The notes: generated by a model from the letters alone, not told the origin. Positions 32,958 through 42,857 are shown, counted from the stretch's first letter. The stretch is DNA of 64,000 nucleotides from Pacificispira sp002696645 (GCF_048892425.1 NZ_JBLZHU010000003.1:186001-250000), one strand, 5' to 3'. A program made the numbers and translations.

Positions 32958-34607
32958 CTAAACCGCTACAACGCCGCTTTCGTCGGCCAACAGATCGAAG
33001 GATGCGGCCATCAGGGCCTTGGTATAGGCGTCCTTGGGCTGATCAAAGATTTGTGCGGATGGGCCGGATTCTACGACCTTTCCATCGCGCATCACAATGA
33101 CCGTATCGGCCATCGCACGCACGACTTTCAAATCATGGCTGATGAACAGATAGGCCAGCTTGTGTTTGCGTTGAAGGTCACGCAACAGATCGACGATCTG
33201 TGCCTGAACCGACATATCCAGGGCCGATGTCGGTTCGTCCAGAACCATGAAACGGGGCCGCAGAATCAAGGCCCGGGCGATGGCGATGCGCTGGCGCTGG
33301 CCACCGGAAAATTCATGGGGATAGCGATGGCGGCTTTCAGGGTCCAACCCGACCTCTTTCAGCACATCAACGACCATCGCATCGCGGTTTTGGGCATTTT
33401 CACCGATTTTATGAACTTCCAACCCTTCGGCGATGATTTCACCCACCGACATGCGGGGGCTTAGACTGCCATAGGGATCCTGGAACACCACCTGCATGCG
33501 GCGGCGCAGGCCCCGCAGGGCGCGGCCATCCACAGCCTCAATAGGCACCCCCTCAAAGGCAATCCCGCCTTGAGACGAAATCAGGCGCAACAGCGCCATT
33601 GCCAGGGTTGTCTTGCCCGACCCGCTTTCCCCCACAACGCCAACCGTTTGACCTTCATGGACTGTGACATCGATGCCATCTACGGCCTTGATATGGGACA
33701 CGGTGCGCCGCATCAGCCCTTTCTTGATCGGGAACCAGACCTTGACCCCATCGCCTTTCAGGATCAGCGGCGCGCCTGGCGCAACGGGTTCTTTCTTCCC
33801 CGTTGGTTGGGCTGCCAACAGCGCCTGTGTGTAAGCATGCTGCGGGGACTGGAACAGGGCGGTGGTATTGCCGGTCTCCACAATCTCCCCCTGTTGCATG
33901 ACGCAAACCCGGTCGGCGATGCTTCGCACGATCCCCAGATCGTGGGTGATGAACAGCATCGCCATGCCGGTTTCCTGTTGCAGGTCCTTCAACAGTTTCA
34001 GGATCTGCGCCTGGATTGTGACATCCAGCGCGGTCGTCGGTTCATCGGCGATTAACAGGTCTGGCTCATTCGCAAGCGCCATGGCGATCATCACCCGCTG
34101 GCGCTGCCCGCCTGATAATTCATGAGGATAGGCACTCAGCCGGCTTTCAGCATCGCGTATCCCAACCTTTTCCAGCAGTTCAAGCACCCGCGGGCGAGCC
34201 TTCGCCCGGTTATAGCCCTTGTGAATGATCAGTGCTTCGGAAACTTGCTTTTCCACGGTATGCAACGGATTCAGGCTGGTCATCGGTTCTTGGAAGATCA
34301 TTGCGATGGCATTGCCCCGGACCTTGCGCAATTCGGGTTCCGCCGCGCCCAGCAGGTCCTTGCCCTTAAACAGAATGCGACCATTGGGATGGCTGGCGGC
34401 TGGATAGGACAGCAATTGCAGGATCGACAGCGCGGTTACAGATTTCCCGGACCCGCTTTCCCCCACCAAAGCCAGCGTTTCCCCCTTGTGAATGGAAAAC
34501 CCAACATGACGCACAGCCTCTATCGTGCCACCTGGGACCTGAAACGCGACAGAAAGGTCTTCGACTGTCAAAAGCGGCTGAGCCTGAGTGTCGTCGGTAG
34601 GGGTCAT
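32958..34607 (-). CDS. yejF: oligopeptide/microcin C ABC transporter, double ATPase
   Basis: A 549-residue protein with two complete nucleotide-binding domains in tandem. Each has Walker A GESGSGK(S/T), signature LSGGQRQR or FSGGQRQR, and Walker B (LLIADEPTTALD and FMVLDEPTSALD). This two-in-one arrangement is the mark of YejF, in contrast to the separate DppD/DppF. It powers import of peptides, including microcin C, through YejB and YejE. It is the last gene of yejABEF, starting 14 bp after yejE. The order is the same as in enterobacteria and other alphaproteobacteria. Confidence 0.95.
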   Translation of the reverse strand: MTPTDDTQAQPLLTVEDLSVAFQVPGGTIEAVRHVGFSIHKGETLALVGESGSGKSVTALSILQLLSYPAASHPNGRILFKGKDLLGAAEPELRKVRGNAIAMIFQEPMTSLNPLHTVEKQVSEALIIHKGYNRAKARPRVLELLEKVGIRDAESRLSAYPHELSGGQRQRVMIAMALANEPDLLIADEPTTALDVTIQAQILKLLKDLQQETGMAMLFITHDLGIVRSIADRVCVMQQGEIVETGNTTALFQSPQHAYTQALLAAQPTGKKEPVAPGAPLILKGDGVKVWFPIKKGLMRRTVSHIKAVDGIDVTVHEGQTVGVVGESGSGKTTLAMALLRLISSQGGIAFEGVPIEAVDGRALRGLRRRMQVVFQDPYGSLSPRMSVGEIIAEGLEVHKIGENAQNRDAMVVDVLKEVGLDPESRHRYPHEFSGGQRQRIAIARALILRPRFMVLDEPTSALDMSVQAQIVDLLRDLQRKHKLAYLFISHDLKVVRAMADTVIVMRDGKVVESGPSAQIFDQPKDAYTKALMAASFDLLADESGVVAV

Positions 34608-34621
34608 GGCTGTGCCTGTTT

Positions 34622-35719
34622 CTATTTAGCTGTTTTAGTATCAGTTTTCCGGGGATCGAAGGCGTCGCGCACACCCTCCCCGATGAATACCAGCAAGGTC
34701 AACATGATCCCGATGGTAAAGAAGCCCGTCAAGGCCAACCAGGGCGCCTGCAGGTTTTCCTTACCCTGCTTCATAAGCTCCCCCAGGGATGCCGATCCCG
34801 GCGGCAGGCCAAATCCCAGAAAATCCAAGGCCGTCAGGGTCGTCACCGACCCCGTCGTGATGAAGGGCAAAAAGGTGATGGTCGCCACCATGGCATTGGG
34901 CAAAATATGGCGCAGCATGATGGTTCGATTGCCAACGCCCAACGCCTTTGACGCACGCACATAGTCAAGATTGCGCGCTCGCAGCGTTTCCGCCCGCACC
35001 AAGCCGACCAGCGCCGGCCAGGAAAACAGCATCATCAGCAATAACAGCCACCAGAAATTCGGCTCCACAATAGAGGCCAGGATGATCAACAGATACAGGG
35101 TCGGCAGGCTGCTCCAAATCTCAATCCCGCGCTGGCCCAACAGATCAATCAATCCACCGAAATAGCCCTGGATCAGGCCTATCGCGATCCCGATCACGGA
35201 ACTGACCGCCGTCAAGGCCAGACCAAACAGAACTGAAATGCGAAAACCATAGATCAGGCGAGCAACAACATCGCGGGCTTCGTCATCGGTACCCAGCCAA
35301 TGATTGGAATCCGGTGCCGTCGGCGCAGGGCCGGTCAGATCATAGGCCGGCGTATTGTTGCCATAGGGAATCAAGGGCATCAGATACCATCCCTTTTCCC
35401 GGATCAGGTCCTGCACTGCGGGATCGGTATAGACCGCCTCGGACTCAAAAAAACCGCCATAGGTGGTCTCTGGCACCTGCTGCACAATGGGGACGTAAAA
35501 GCTGCCATCATAATAGACCAGAATGGGTTTATTGTTGGCGATCACATCCGCAAATAATGAAAAGACAAAAAGCACGAGAAACAGGATCATCGACCAAAAG
35601 GCCCGCCTGTTATTCTTGAAATGATCGATACGCCTGCGGGTGATGGGCGACACCCGCATACCCAGAAAACTATAGCGGGGGATGGTGTCTGCTTGCGGGG
35701 AACCAGTGGCCTGTGACAC
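34622..35719 (-). CDS. yejE: oligopeptide/microcin C ABC transporter permease
   Basis: A 365-residue inner-membrane permease. The N-terminus has the OppC_N element (PITRRRIDHFKNNRRAFWS) and first helix, followed by a large periplasmic loop of about 130 residues (NKPILVYYDGSFYVP...GTDDEARDVVARLIYG). That long loop is characteristic of YejE. The BPD_transp_1 domain has the EAA-type motif (YVRASKALGVGNRTIMLRHILPNA). It pairs with YejB, whose gene ends only 3 bp upstream, to form the membrane pore. Confidence 0.94.
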   Translation of the reverse strand: MSQATGSPQADTIPRYSFLGMRVSPITRRRIDHFKNNRRAFWSMILFLVLFVFSLFADVIANNKPILVYYDGSFYVPIVQQVPETTYGGFFESEAVYTDPAVQDLIREKGWYLMPLIPYGNNTPAYDLTGPAPTAPDSNHWLGTDDEARDVVARLIYGFRISVLFGLALTAVSSVIGIAIGLIQGYFGGLIDLLGQRGIEIWSSLPTLYLLIILASIVEPNFWWLLLLMMLFSWPALVGLVRAETLRARNLDYVRASKALGVGNRTIMLRHILPNAMVATITFLPFITTGSVTTLTALDFLGFGLPPGSASLGELMKQGKENLQAPWLALTGFFTIGIMLTLLVFIGEGVRDAFDPRKTDTKTAK

Positions 35720-35722
35720 AGA

Positions 35723-36826
35723 TCAACCCTCCCGCTTTTCAAAGTCTATGCGGGGGTCCACCGCGACATACATCAAGTCACCGACCAGCCCCATGATCAG
35801 GCCCAGCAGGGTAAACATATACAATGTGGCGAACATGACCGGATAATCCCGGTTGATCGCCGCTTCAAAACCAAGGGCCCCCAACCCATCCAGGGAGAAA
35901 ATAACCTCAATCAGCAAAGAGGAGGTAAACAGGATGGAAATGAAGGCTGCGGGAAATCCCGCAATAACGATCAGCATCGCGTTGCGGAAGACATGACCGT
36001 ACAGAATGCGTCCTTCGTCCAGACCCTTCTGGCGCGCGGTGATGACATATTGCTTGTTTATTTCTTCCAGAAAAGAATTCTTGGTCAGCATTGCCAGCGT
36101 GGTGAAGGCCCCGACAATCATGGCCGTCAATGGCAGGGCCAGATGCCAGAAATAATCAACAATTTTGCCCCACAGAGTCAGGTCGTCAAAATTCTCTGAA
36201 ACAAGACCCCGCAGCGGGAACCAATCAAAATACTGCCCCCCCGCGAACAGGATGATCAACAAGACGGCGAACAGGAAATTGGGGATGGCATATCCAGCGA
36301 ACAGAACCGCGGATGTCCATGCATCAAACTGGCTGCCTTCCCGGATGGCCTTGCGGATCCCTAACGGAATCGCAACCAGATAGGTGATGATCGTGGTCCA
36401 CAGCCCCAATGAAATTGAAACCGGCATTTTGTCCAGAATCAGATCGATCACCGTGCGATCGGTAAAGTAACTGGTGCCGAAATCAAACTGCAGATAATTC
36501 ACAATCATCGTGAAAAAGCGCTCGTACCAGGGCTTGTCAAAGCCGAACTGAGCCTCCAATTGCGCCAGGAATTCCGGCGGCAAGCCCCTGGATGCGCGGG
36601 TTTGATTGTCCCCGCTGGTGGCTGCACTGTTTTCAGATCCGCCTGCCAGATCCCCAGCCCCACCAGAGACACGCTGTAGGGCACCGGGAGCATTCCCCTT
36701 CAGTTGAGAGATGATCTGATCGATCGGGCCGCCGGGTGCTGCCTGAATAACGGCAAAATTCAACAGCATGATCACGAACAGGGTCGGGATGACCAAAAGC
36801 AATCGGCGCAGGATGTACGCGTACAT
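35723..36826 (-). CDS. yejB: oligopeptide/microcin C ABC transporter permease
   Basis: A 367-residue permease of the OppB/DppB class. It opens with the typical MYAYILRRLLLVIPTLFVIMLLNF helix, cytoplasmic at the start. A periplasmic stretch with GGAGDLAGGSENSA low-complexity sequence follows, then the YFTDRTVIDLILDKMPVSISLG element and the EAA loop (YVITARQKGLDEGRILYGHVFRNAML). The extended loop relative to DppB is usual for YejB. Its gene lies 50 bp after yejA. Confidence 0.94.
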   Translation of the reverse strand: MYAYILRRLLLVIPTLFVIMLLNFAVIQAAPGGPIDQIISQLKGNAPGALQRVSGGAGDLAGGSENSAATSGDNQTRASRGLPPEFLAQLEAQFGFDKPWYERFFTMIVNYLQFDFGTSYFTDRTVIDLILDKMPVSISLGLWTTIITYLVAIPLGIRKAIREGSQFDAWTSAVLFAGYAIPNFLFAVLLIILFAGGQYFDWFPLRGLVSENFDDLTLWGKIVDYFWHLALPLTAMIVGAFTTLAMLTKNSFLEEINKQYVITARQKGLDEGRILYGHVFRNAMLIVIAGFPAAFISILFTSSLLIEVIFSLDGLGALGFEAAINRDYPVMFATLYMFTLLGLIMGLVGDLMYVAVDPRIDFEKREG

Positions 36827-36876
36827 ATGGGTTAATCCCTAATCAACGTGATCACGACCAAGCAGATCATCGCGGT

Positions 36877-38727
36877 TCACTTACGCCCGTTGCGTTCAAG
36901 GGCCGCATCCAGGTCCGCATCAACCCACCAGAAATTAGGGGATGTTCCCTGCATTGGCGTTTTCTCCGGAAAGCCGAACCGGTTCCAATAGGCAATTCGG
37001 TCGACCTTGCTGTGAAACATGGGAATAACATAAAAATTCCACAACAAAACACGATCCAACGCATGCGTCCGCGCCACCAGCACATCCCGGCTGGGGGATG
37101 CGATCAGCTCTTCAATCAAGGTGTCAATTGCGGGGTTCTTGATCCCGGCTGTGTTGCGACTGCCTTGTCGATCCGCCGCTGCGCTGCTCCAGAATTCACG
37201 CTGTTCATTGCCGGGTGAATGAGACTGCCCCCAGCTGCCGATGATCATATCAAAATCGAAACTATCCACCCGCGACTGATACTGGGCTGCATCGACGACA
37301 CGAATGGAAACCTTGCCGCCCAGTCGTTCGACACCGCGTACCAATGACTGGGTATGGGGGGTGAACAGGTCCTGATTCAACAGTACTTCGAATTCAAATG
37401 GCGCGCCTGTAGACGTTTGCGTCAGGACACCATCCTTGATGTCCCATCCTGCTTCTTTCAGCAGTTCAAGGGCTGTGCGCAATTGCTGGCGGCTGTTCCC
37501 GGACCCATCAGTGACGGGCGGCTGATAATCTTCCGTAAACACACGTGGCGGCAACTGATCGCGCAACGGCTCCAGGACCTTCAATTCTTCCGGTCCAGGC
37601 AATCCCGTCGCTTCCAGATCAGAATTCTCAAAATAGCTGTCGGTACGGGTATACGCGCCATACATGATGGTCTTATTGACCCATTCGAAATCCCACAGAT
37701 AGGTCAGTGCCTCACGTACTTTGACATCAGAGAAAATAGACTTGCGGGTATTCATGACAAAGCCCTGCATGCCGGTCCCGCGTTCATGGGTAAATTCACG
37801 CTTGATCAGGCGACCATCTTTTACCGCAGGCACATCATAGGCAGTCGCCCAGAACTTCGATGAATTCTCTGACCGCCAATCTATAGTGCCTGACTTCAGC
37901 GCCTCCAGCATAACCGTTCGGTCGCGAAAATACTCGTATCGGATGGTATCAAAATTGTTCTGCCCAACATTCACCGGCAGATCCTTGCCCCAATAATCCG
38001 GCACACGCTCTATCGCAATGGATTGACCGGGGCGCACCGCGCTAATTTTATACGGACCGGACCCCAAAGGCGGCTCCAAGGTGGTTTTATCAAACTCTCT
38101 ATCTTTCCAGTAATGTTCGGGCAGAACAGGCAACTGGCCCAGGATCACCGGCATTTCCACATTCTCGCCAGGCACCATGTGAAACTGTACAGTCAAGTCA
38201 TCCAGGGCTGTGACTTCTTCAACATTGGCATAGTAATAGCGATACAGCGGGCTGCCCTTCTCCCGCAGTGTATTGAATGTCCATATTACATCGCTGGCGC
38301 GAACCGGAACCCCATCATGGAACCGCGCGGCATCGCGCAATTTGAACCGGACATCGGTGATCACACCTTGTGCATCACTCTCCACCTCAATCCACTCTGC
38401 CAGCAGGCCATATTCACTGTTGGGTTCGTCCATGCTGGTCGTCATCAGGGTATCGTATATGGCGGAACTGCCCGCCCCAGGATTGCCCTTAATGATGAAG
38501 GGGTTCAGGGAATCAAATGTGTCTGGCACACCAAACACCACCGTCCCGCCCTTGGCCGCATCCGGATTTACATAGTCAAAATGCTTAAAATCTCCGGGAT
38601 ACTTAATCTGGCTGTGAATTGCCCAACCATGGGAACGGACGACCTCTTGTGCATGTCCGACCGACGGTCCAAAAGCATATCCAATTAGAAAAAAGGCGAA
38701 ACAAGCATGTTTCAGGGTACACAGCAT
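36877..38727 (-). CDS. yejA: periplasmic oligopeptide/microcin C-binding protein
   Basis: A 616-residue extracytoplasmic solute-binding protein of family 5. The signal peptide (about 26 residues, ending GHAQ) has no lipobox, so a free periplasmic protein is expected. Family marks are YVNPDAAKGGTVVFGVPDTFDSLNPF, LLAEWIEVESDAQGVITDVRFKLRDAARFHDG and FDFDMIIGSWGQSHSPGNEQREFWSS. YejA feeds peptides to the YejBE channel. It is the first gene of the operon; its upstream 120-bp gap to hisN shows no structure I can support. Confidence 0.94.
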   Translation of the reverse strand: MLCTLKHACFAFFLIGYAFGPSVGHAQEVVRSHGWAIHSQIKYPGDFKHFDYVNPDAAKGGTVVFGVPDTFDSLNPFIIKGNPGAGSSAIYDTLMTTSMDEPNSEYGLLAEWIEVESDAQGVITDVRFKLRDAARFHDGVPVRASDVIWTFNTLREKGSPLYRYYYANVEEVTALDDLTVQFHMVPGENVEMPVILGQLPVLPEHYWKDREFDKTTLEPPLGSGPYKISAVRPGQSIAIERVPDYWGKDLPVNVGQNNFDTIRYEYFRDRTVMLEALKSGTIDWRSENSSKFWATAYDVPAVKDGRLIKREFTHERGTGMQGFVMNTRKSIFSDVKVREALTYLWDFEWVNKTIMYGAYTRTDSYFENSDLEATGLPGPEELKVLEPLRDQLPPRVFTEDYQPPVTDGSGNSRQQLRTALELLKEAGWDIKDGVLTQTSTGAPFEFEVLLNQDLFTPHTQSLVRGVERLGGKVSIRVVDAAQYQSRVDSFDFDMIIGSWGQSHSPGNEQREFWSSAAADRQGSRNTAGIKNPAIDTLIEELIASPSRDVLVARTHALDRVLLWNFYVIPMFHSKVDRIAYWNRFGFPEKTPMQGTSPNFWWVDADLDAALERNGRK

Positions 38728-38850
38728 ATATCCAAAGTCTCCCGGTGCTGCCGTTATTCAATCCGACTTAGGACATTAATGTGGCGCAGATCATCAAAAG
38801 CGCAAGCGTTGCGGCGCGAATACCTTAGAATTGCCTTGCAGTGGACACTA

Positions 38851-39648
38851 TCAGGGCAAAAACGCCCGCAAGGCCGCGTCCCGCAACTGTGTGCCAGATG
38901 CCGCGATGACGCTGCCGTCTGAATCAATGGTTAGTGGCTGTCCGTTCCAATCTGTCATCGTCCCCCCCGCGCCGACAATCACCGGCACAAGGGCGCAGTA
39001 ATCATAGGGTTTCAACCCGGTTTCAATGACCAGATCTATCGATCCAGACGCGATCAGCGCGAACGCATAGCAATCAGCACTGAATCGGGTCAAAGCCACC
39101 GCATCTTTCACTGCCAAGAAACCGTCCTCATTAGGGCCGTTCAGAAAGAAGTCGGCATCTGTCGTATAGAATATGGCCTTATCAAGATCAGATTTCTTGG
39201 ATGTTTGAACAGCCGCGCCATTATAGGTCGTGGGATAGCCCAGGGCCCCGATCCAGCGTTCTTCCTGAATTGGCTGATCAATAACGCCCAATATAGGCAC
39301 ACCATCGACGCAACAGGCGATCAGAGTGCCAAACAACGGCATGCCGGAAATGAAGGCTTTGGTACCATCAATTGGATCCAGAACCCACACGGCAGGCCCA
39401 TCCAACCGGGTGGAGCCATATTCCTCCCCCAGAATTCCGTGGTCTGGAAAGGTTCTTTCGATTTCTGCGCGCATCGCCGCTTCAATTGAGCGATCCGCGA
39501 TCGTGACGGGACTGTCATCCGCCTTGGAAACAATATCCAATGGCGTGCGAAAATACTGCTGTGCAATCGGCCGGGCGATATCTGCCAATCGATGTGCAAG
39601 GGCAATCCATTCTTCAGGGCAGCGTTCCATGTTTTCGATACCAGTCAC
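38851..39648 (-). CDS. hisN: histidinol-phosphatase, inositol-monophosphatase fold
   Basis: A 265-residue magnesium-dependent phosphatase of the IMPase superfamily. Metal ligands are visible in GEEYG, DPIDGTKAFI and the GLKPYDYCALVPVIVGAGG segment (corresponding to the WD(x)AA region). The HisN group, which cleaves histidinol phosphate in actinobacteria and alphaproteobacteria lacking other types, is marked by the DPIDGTKAFISGMPLFG sequence and the PYDYCAL variation. The start is taken at GTG 39648 with a strong GAGGG site; an ATG at 39630 is also possible. It follows the cytochrome c terminator, so it probably has its own promoter. Confidence 0.88.
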   Translation of the reverse strand: MTGIENMERCPEEWIALAHRLADIARPIAQQYFRTPLDIVSKADDSPVTIADRSIEAAMRAEIERTFPDHGILGEEYGSTRLDGPAVWVLDPIDGTKAFISGMPLFGTLIACCVDGVPILGVIDQPIQEERWIGALGYPTTYNGAAVQTSKKSDLDKAIFYTTDADFFLNGPNEDGFLAVKDAVALTRFSADCYAFALIASGSIDLVIETGLKPYDYCALVPVIVGAGGTMTDWNGQPLTIDSDGSVIAASGTQLRDAALRAFLP

Positions 39649-39681
39649 GGTTTTCCCTCATCAAAGCCGATAGCAGTCGGG

Positions 39682-39718
39682 TAAAAAAACGGGCGGCGAA
39701 GGATGCCTCGCCGCCCGT
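39682..39718 (-). terminator. strong Rho-independent terminator after the cytochrome c gene
   Basis: Read on the minus strand, an 11-bp perfect stem (39708-39718 with 39689-39699, ACGGGCGGCGA/TCGCCGCCCGT) with an 8-base loop is followed by a run of seven U. It lies 24 bp after the cytochrome stop codon. Confidence 0.9.
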
Positions 39719-39742
39719 ATGATTCTCAGCAACACCGACCGC

Positions 39743-40300
39743 TTACGGCAGGGGGGCTGGATTTGTACTCAAAGTCCGCAGATAGGCGATCAGATTTGCG
39801 CGATCTTCGTCTTTCCGAACACCACGGAAGCTCATCTTCGTGCCCGGCGCATAATCCGTCGGGGCATAAAGGAAATGGTTCAGCGCATCATAATCCCACT
39901 CCCCATCGAGTGCCTGGAAAGCAGCGGAGTAACTAAAATCGACGCTGGCTTTCTTGCGCATCACAACATCATAAAGATCCGGGCCGACCTTGCTGCCGGC
40001 GCCTTCTTCAAAATTGTGACAGGCGACGCATTTCTTTGCGACTTTTTCACCATCAGCAATATCGGCAGATGCCAACATTGGCAAAATGTCGCCAGGTCCT
40101 GCAGGCTCAGCCGGTTCTGCGGCCGCCGCCACCTCCGTGCCCGTTGTCGGCTCCGCGATCACAAAGGCCTGGCCTTCGACGCCTTCCGGCAATTCCACAT
40201 GATACAATGACTCCGCTAAAATCCCGGAAACCATGGCCAACAGGCCAGCCGTCAGGACTGCTGCGGAAATCTTGTTGATGAAAAGCGCATCTTGTTTCAT
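39743..40300 (-). CDS. membrane-anchored class I cytochrome c (CycM-like)
   Basis: A 185-residue cytochrome. An N-terminal uncleaved helix (ISAAVLTAGLLAMVSGILAESLY) is followed by an Ala/Glu/Pro-rich linker (VAAAAEPAEPAGPG), and then a single heme domain with KCVACH and the distal methionine in APGTKMSFRGV. This is the layout of the CycM/c552 type, which passes electrons from bc1 to cytochrome oxidase while tethered to the inner membrane. The ATG at 40300 (GGGGATCATCA upstream) gives a normal N-terminus; a longer frame would add a hydrophilic leader ahead of the anchor. A strong terminator follows it. Confidence 0.92.
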   Translation of the reverse strand: MKQDALFINKISAAVLTAGLLAMVSGILAESLYHVELPEGVEGQAFVIAEPTTGTEVAAAAEPAEPAGPGDILPMLASADIADGEKVAKKCVACHNFEEGAGSKVGPDLYDVVMRKKASVDFSYSAAFQALDGEWDYDALNHFLYAPTDYAPGTKMSFRGVRKDEDRANLIAYLRTLSTNPAPLP

Positions 40301-40535
40301 TGATGATCCCCGATAATTGCCGACATTCGCCGACCTGTATCTGCGTTTATCGTCTAACCCCACACACTTTAACCACAGTGCCCGTACAGTCTAGCCCAAA
40401 CCAGTCTCGTGATGAGATTGCCAAGTCTGGGGAGCGATATATCCTGTCCGAACCCGATAATCAACGGTACCAATAAGCGGCGCGTCGTCGCAGTATTCAA
40501 ATCACCCAGTTTTTGTGTTCCAGGAACCTGATTCC

Positions 40536-41303
40536 ATGTCAAATAATCCAATTGTTCTGATCCCCGCGCGCCTGGCGTCGACCCGTCTGCCAAACAAGCC
40601 CTTGGCCGATATCGGCGGAAAGCCAATGATTGTGCAGTGCATAGAACGTGCGCTGGAAGCTGATTTGGGGCCAGTCGCCGTCGCTGCGGGTGACCCGGAA
40701 ATATATGATGCGGTACAGGCGGCCGGCTATACCGCCATCCTGACCGATCCCGCCCATCCTTCAGGGTCTGACCGGATATATGAGGCGGTTTGCCGCCTTG
40801 ATCCGGATGGGCAGCATGATGTTATCATAAATGTACAGGGTGACCTGCCAACATTGGATCCGGTATCGATTCGCGCCGCAATGGCTCCGATTCAGCAATC
40901 GGATGGGGTGGATATCGCGACCATCGCAGCCGTCATCGACCGGGAGGAAGAGCGATCCAATCCTAATGTTGTGAAAGTCATTGCCGGTTTCCCAGAGGTT
41001 TCAGATCTGGATTTTACAATCGCCCGGGCACTGAGCTTCACCCGTGCGACGGCCCCGTGGGGGGATGGTCCGCTGTATCACCATATTGGCTTATACGCAT
41101 TTCGCCGCCCGGCCCTGGCCAGATTCGTGGGATTACCACCCGGTATTCTGGAGCAACGGGAGCGTTTGGAGCAATTGCGTGCCCTGGAGGCCGGGATGCG
41201 AATTGATGTCGCCCTGGTGAGGACGGTGCCTCTGGGCGTGGACACACCAGAGGATCTGGAACGCGCGCGGGCCATTCTGATGAAAAACAACCTGGCCCCC
41301 TGA
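40536..41303 (+). CDS. kdsB: CMP-Kdo synthetase (3-deoxy-manno-octulosonate cytidylyltransferase)
   Basis: A 255-residue nucleotidyltransferase that activates Kdo with CTP for WaaA. Conserved stretches are VLIPARLASTRLPNKPLADIGGKPMI, ILTDPAHPSGSDRIYEAV, VINVQGDLPTLDPVSIRAA and NPNVVKVI, then HIGLYAFRRPALARFV and LEQRERLEQLRALEAGMRI. The last block and the GVDTPEDLERA ending are strongly diagnostic of KdsB. The ATG at 40536 is preceded by AGGAA, 12 nt off; an in-frame GTG at 40515 is less likely. It is divergent from the cytochrome gene across about 235 bp that show nothing else. Confidence 0.96.
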   Translation: MSNNPIVLIPARLASTRLPNKPLADIGGKPMIVQCIERALEADLGPVAVAAGDPEIYDAVQAAGYTAILTDPAHPSGSDRIYEAVCRLDPDGQHDVIINVQGDLPTLDPVSIRAAMAPIQQSDGVDIATIAAVIDREEERSNPNVVKVIAGFPEVSDLDFTIARALSFTRATAPWGDGPLYHHIGLYAFRRPALARFVGLPPGILEQRERLEQLRALEAGMRIDVALVRTVPLGVDTPEDLERARAILMKNNLAP

Positions 41304-41398
41304 CAAAACACGTTGCTGTAACTGCCCGAATCACGGTCCTGTTGCGTCAGTTATTCCAACAAACAGATACTATGAGTTCACTGAACCGGCGGAGAGTG

Positions 41399-42019
41399 AT
41401 GAAAAAGACGGATAAGTCACAATCCATGTTGTCTCGTAGCAGAATACCGCTAAGGGTCGCATTCGCAGGTGTCTGCCTTTCCGGGCTAGTGGGATGCGTC
41501 GGCGGGAATATGGGTATTTCCAGCGACCGGGGGCCAACCGCGGGTGTCCAAGCGGTATCGCCCAGCGACCGTACCGCCGTGGCACCAGAGGGGGAGTTGC
41601 CCCCCAACGTGTTGACAATCCCCGATCTTCCGGTCCCGCCCGGCTCTCAAGTTGTACTGACGGATACGGTTATTGTTGGCGATGATCTGTCCTGGACTGG
41701 GCAGGTTGTTTTGGTCGGCGATGCCAGCCAACCAGTCCAGATTGTCGAGTTCATGCGCCAGAACATGCCGCAATACGGCTGGGTCGAAACTGCGATCGTA
41801 CGATCACGCCGCACTTCGATCACCTATGTTAAGGGGGATCGATTCGCCACTGTTCGCATTTTGCCGCTGACCAGTGGGGTTGAAGTGGATGTGGTCGTGG
41901 CCCCGGCTGGACGCACCGCGGAAAAAACAACGACCGGATCACAGGGCTTTATCTCCCAGCCCCAACCACCATCACCACAACAGCGCACAACACCCGGCCC
42001 GGTTATCCTGACCCAATAG
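41399..42019 (+). CDS. uncharacterised lipoprotein
   Basis: A 206-residue envelope protein of unknown function. A basic start (MKKTDKSQS) and a hydrophobic core end in LSGLVGC, a proper lipobox. The mature protein has a disordered stretch and then one folded domain (about residues 75-160: PPGSQVVLTDTVIVGDDLSWTGQ...VEFMRQNMPQYGWVETAI...ITYVKGDRFATVRI). The domain has the alpha/beta look of small sensor or transport-accessory lipoproteins. A Pro/Gln-rich tail follows. The start at 41399 has GGAGAG adjacent. It converges with the araC-type gene, overlapping its 3' end by 17 bp. I do not recognise the family. Confidence 0.75.
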   Translation: MKKTDKSQSMLSRSRIPLRVAFAGVCLSGLVGCVGGNMGISSDRGPTAGVQAVSPSDRTAVAPEGELPPNVLTIPDLPVPPGSQVVLTDTVIVGDDLSWTGQVVLVGDASQPVQIVEFMRQNMPQYGWVETAIVRSRRTSITYVKGDRFATVRILPLTSGVEVDVVVAPAGRTAEKTTTGSQGFISQPQPPSPQQRTTPGPVILTQ

Positions 42020-42857
42020 CCACCATCGCATTGCCGCAATACAGGTTGCGCCACTGGCCCGGAGACAGGCCGTTGGTAGCGCGGAATTGTCTGGTAAAAT
42101 GGCTTTGATCGGCGAATCCCGCAGCCGCAGCGACATGCGCCAATGGCAGAGCATCCCGCATCAGGTCCTTGGCAACCTCCAGGCGGCGCTGAATGAGGAA
42201 CCGATACGGACTGGTGCCAAAGCGCCGCTTAAACATCCGCGCCAGGGTGAAACGGTCTAAACCACTGTCTCTTTCGACCTGTGCCATGCGGTGGGACTGT
42301 GTCGGCGCGTCACTCAGCCGGTCATGCAGCCGCTGAACAATCACCGCTTCTATTTGTGATGACTTGGAAGCACGAAACCGCCGCATATTATCGCTGTTTT
42401 GAAATAAGGCGCCCGCCAGCGCCACCATGGCATCCACCGCCGCGAAATCCTTCGCCGCCCGATCCGGAGTATCGGCAAGGGCTAACATCTCCAGCACCGC
42501 CAACCGTAGAGCGGGATCTTGCGTCACAGCCTGTTTGTTGAATGGTAACCAGTCTACACCATGCGCTGCGGCGATATCCTGAGGGGACACGACAAATGAC
42601 CGGTACCCGAACGCCGTATTGTCGCCGGAACGTCCGTCATGCAATTCATCTGGATGTATGACGAAGATATCCCCTGGCATCGCGTGCCACGTTTCACGAC
42701 GGTATTCGAAACTCTGGACACCAATTTCCGTGCATCCAATCGTATACGTATCATGGCGATGCGGGGAGAATGCAACGTCCTGGAAATAGGCATGCGTCCA
42801 TTGTAGGCTGCCATATGCAAATCCCGTCTTAATCCAACTTTTCTCCGCTCGCGCCAC
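42003..42857 (-). CDS. AraC-family transcriptional regulator
   Basis: About 284 residues. The N-terminal half is a cupin sensor domain (FSPHRHDTYTIGCTEIGVQSFEYRRETWHAMPGDIFVIHPDELHDG). The C-terminal half has the two helix-turn-helix motifs (FTLARMFKRRFGTSPYRFLIQRRLEVAKDLM and LAHVAAAAGFADQSHFTRQFRATNGLSPGQWR). The frame extends to a TTG at 42938 that abuts the lysE start, leaving no promoter space; the GTG at 42857 with AGCGGG upstream leaves 81 bp and is preferred. AraC regulators of this cupin type commonly control the divergent LysE exporter in response to its amino-acid or related substrate. Confidence 0.88.
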   Translation of the reverse strand: MARAEKSWIKTGFAYGSLQWTHAYFQDVAFSPHRHDTYTIGCTEIGVQSFEYRRETWHAMPGDIFVIHPDELHDGRSGDNTAFGYRSFVVSPQDIAAAHGVDWLPFNKQAVTQDPALRLAVLEMLALADTPDRAAKDFAAVDAMVALAGALFQNSDNMRRFRASKSSQIEAVIVQRLHDRLSDAPTQSHRMAQVERDSGLDRFTLARMFKRRFGTSPYRFLIQRRLEVAKDLMRDALPLAHVAAAAGFADQSHFTRQFRATNGLSPGQWRNLYCGNAMVAIGSG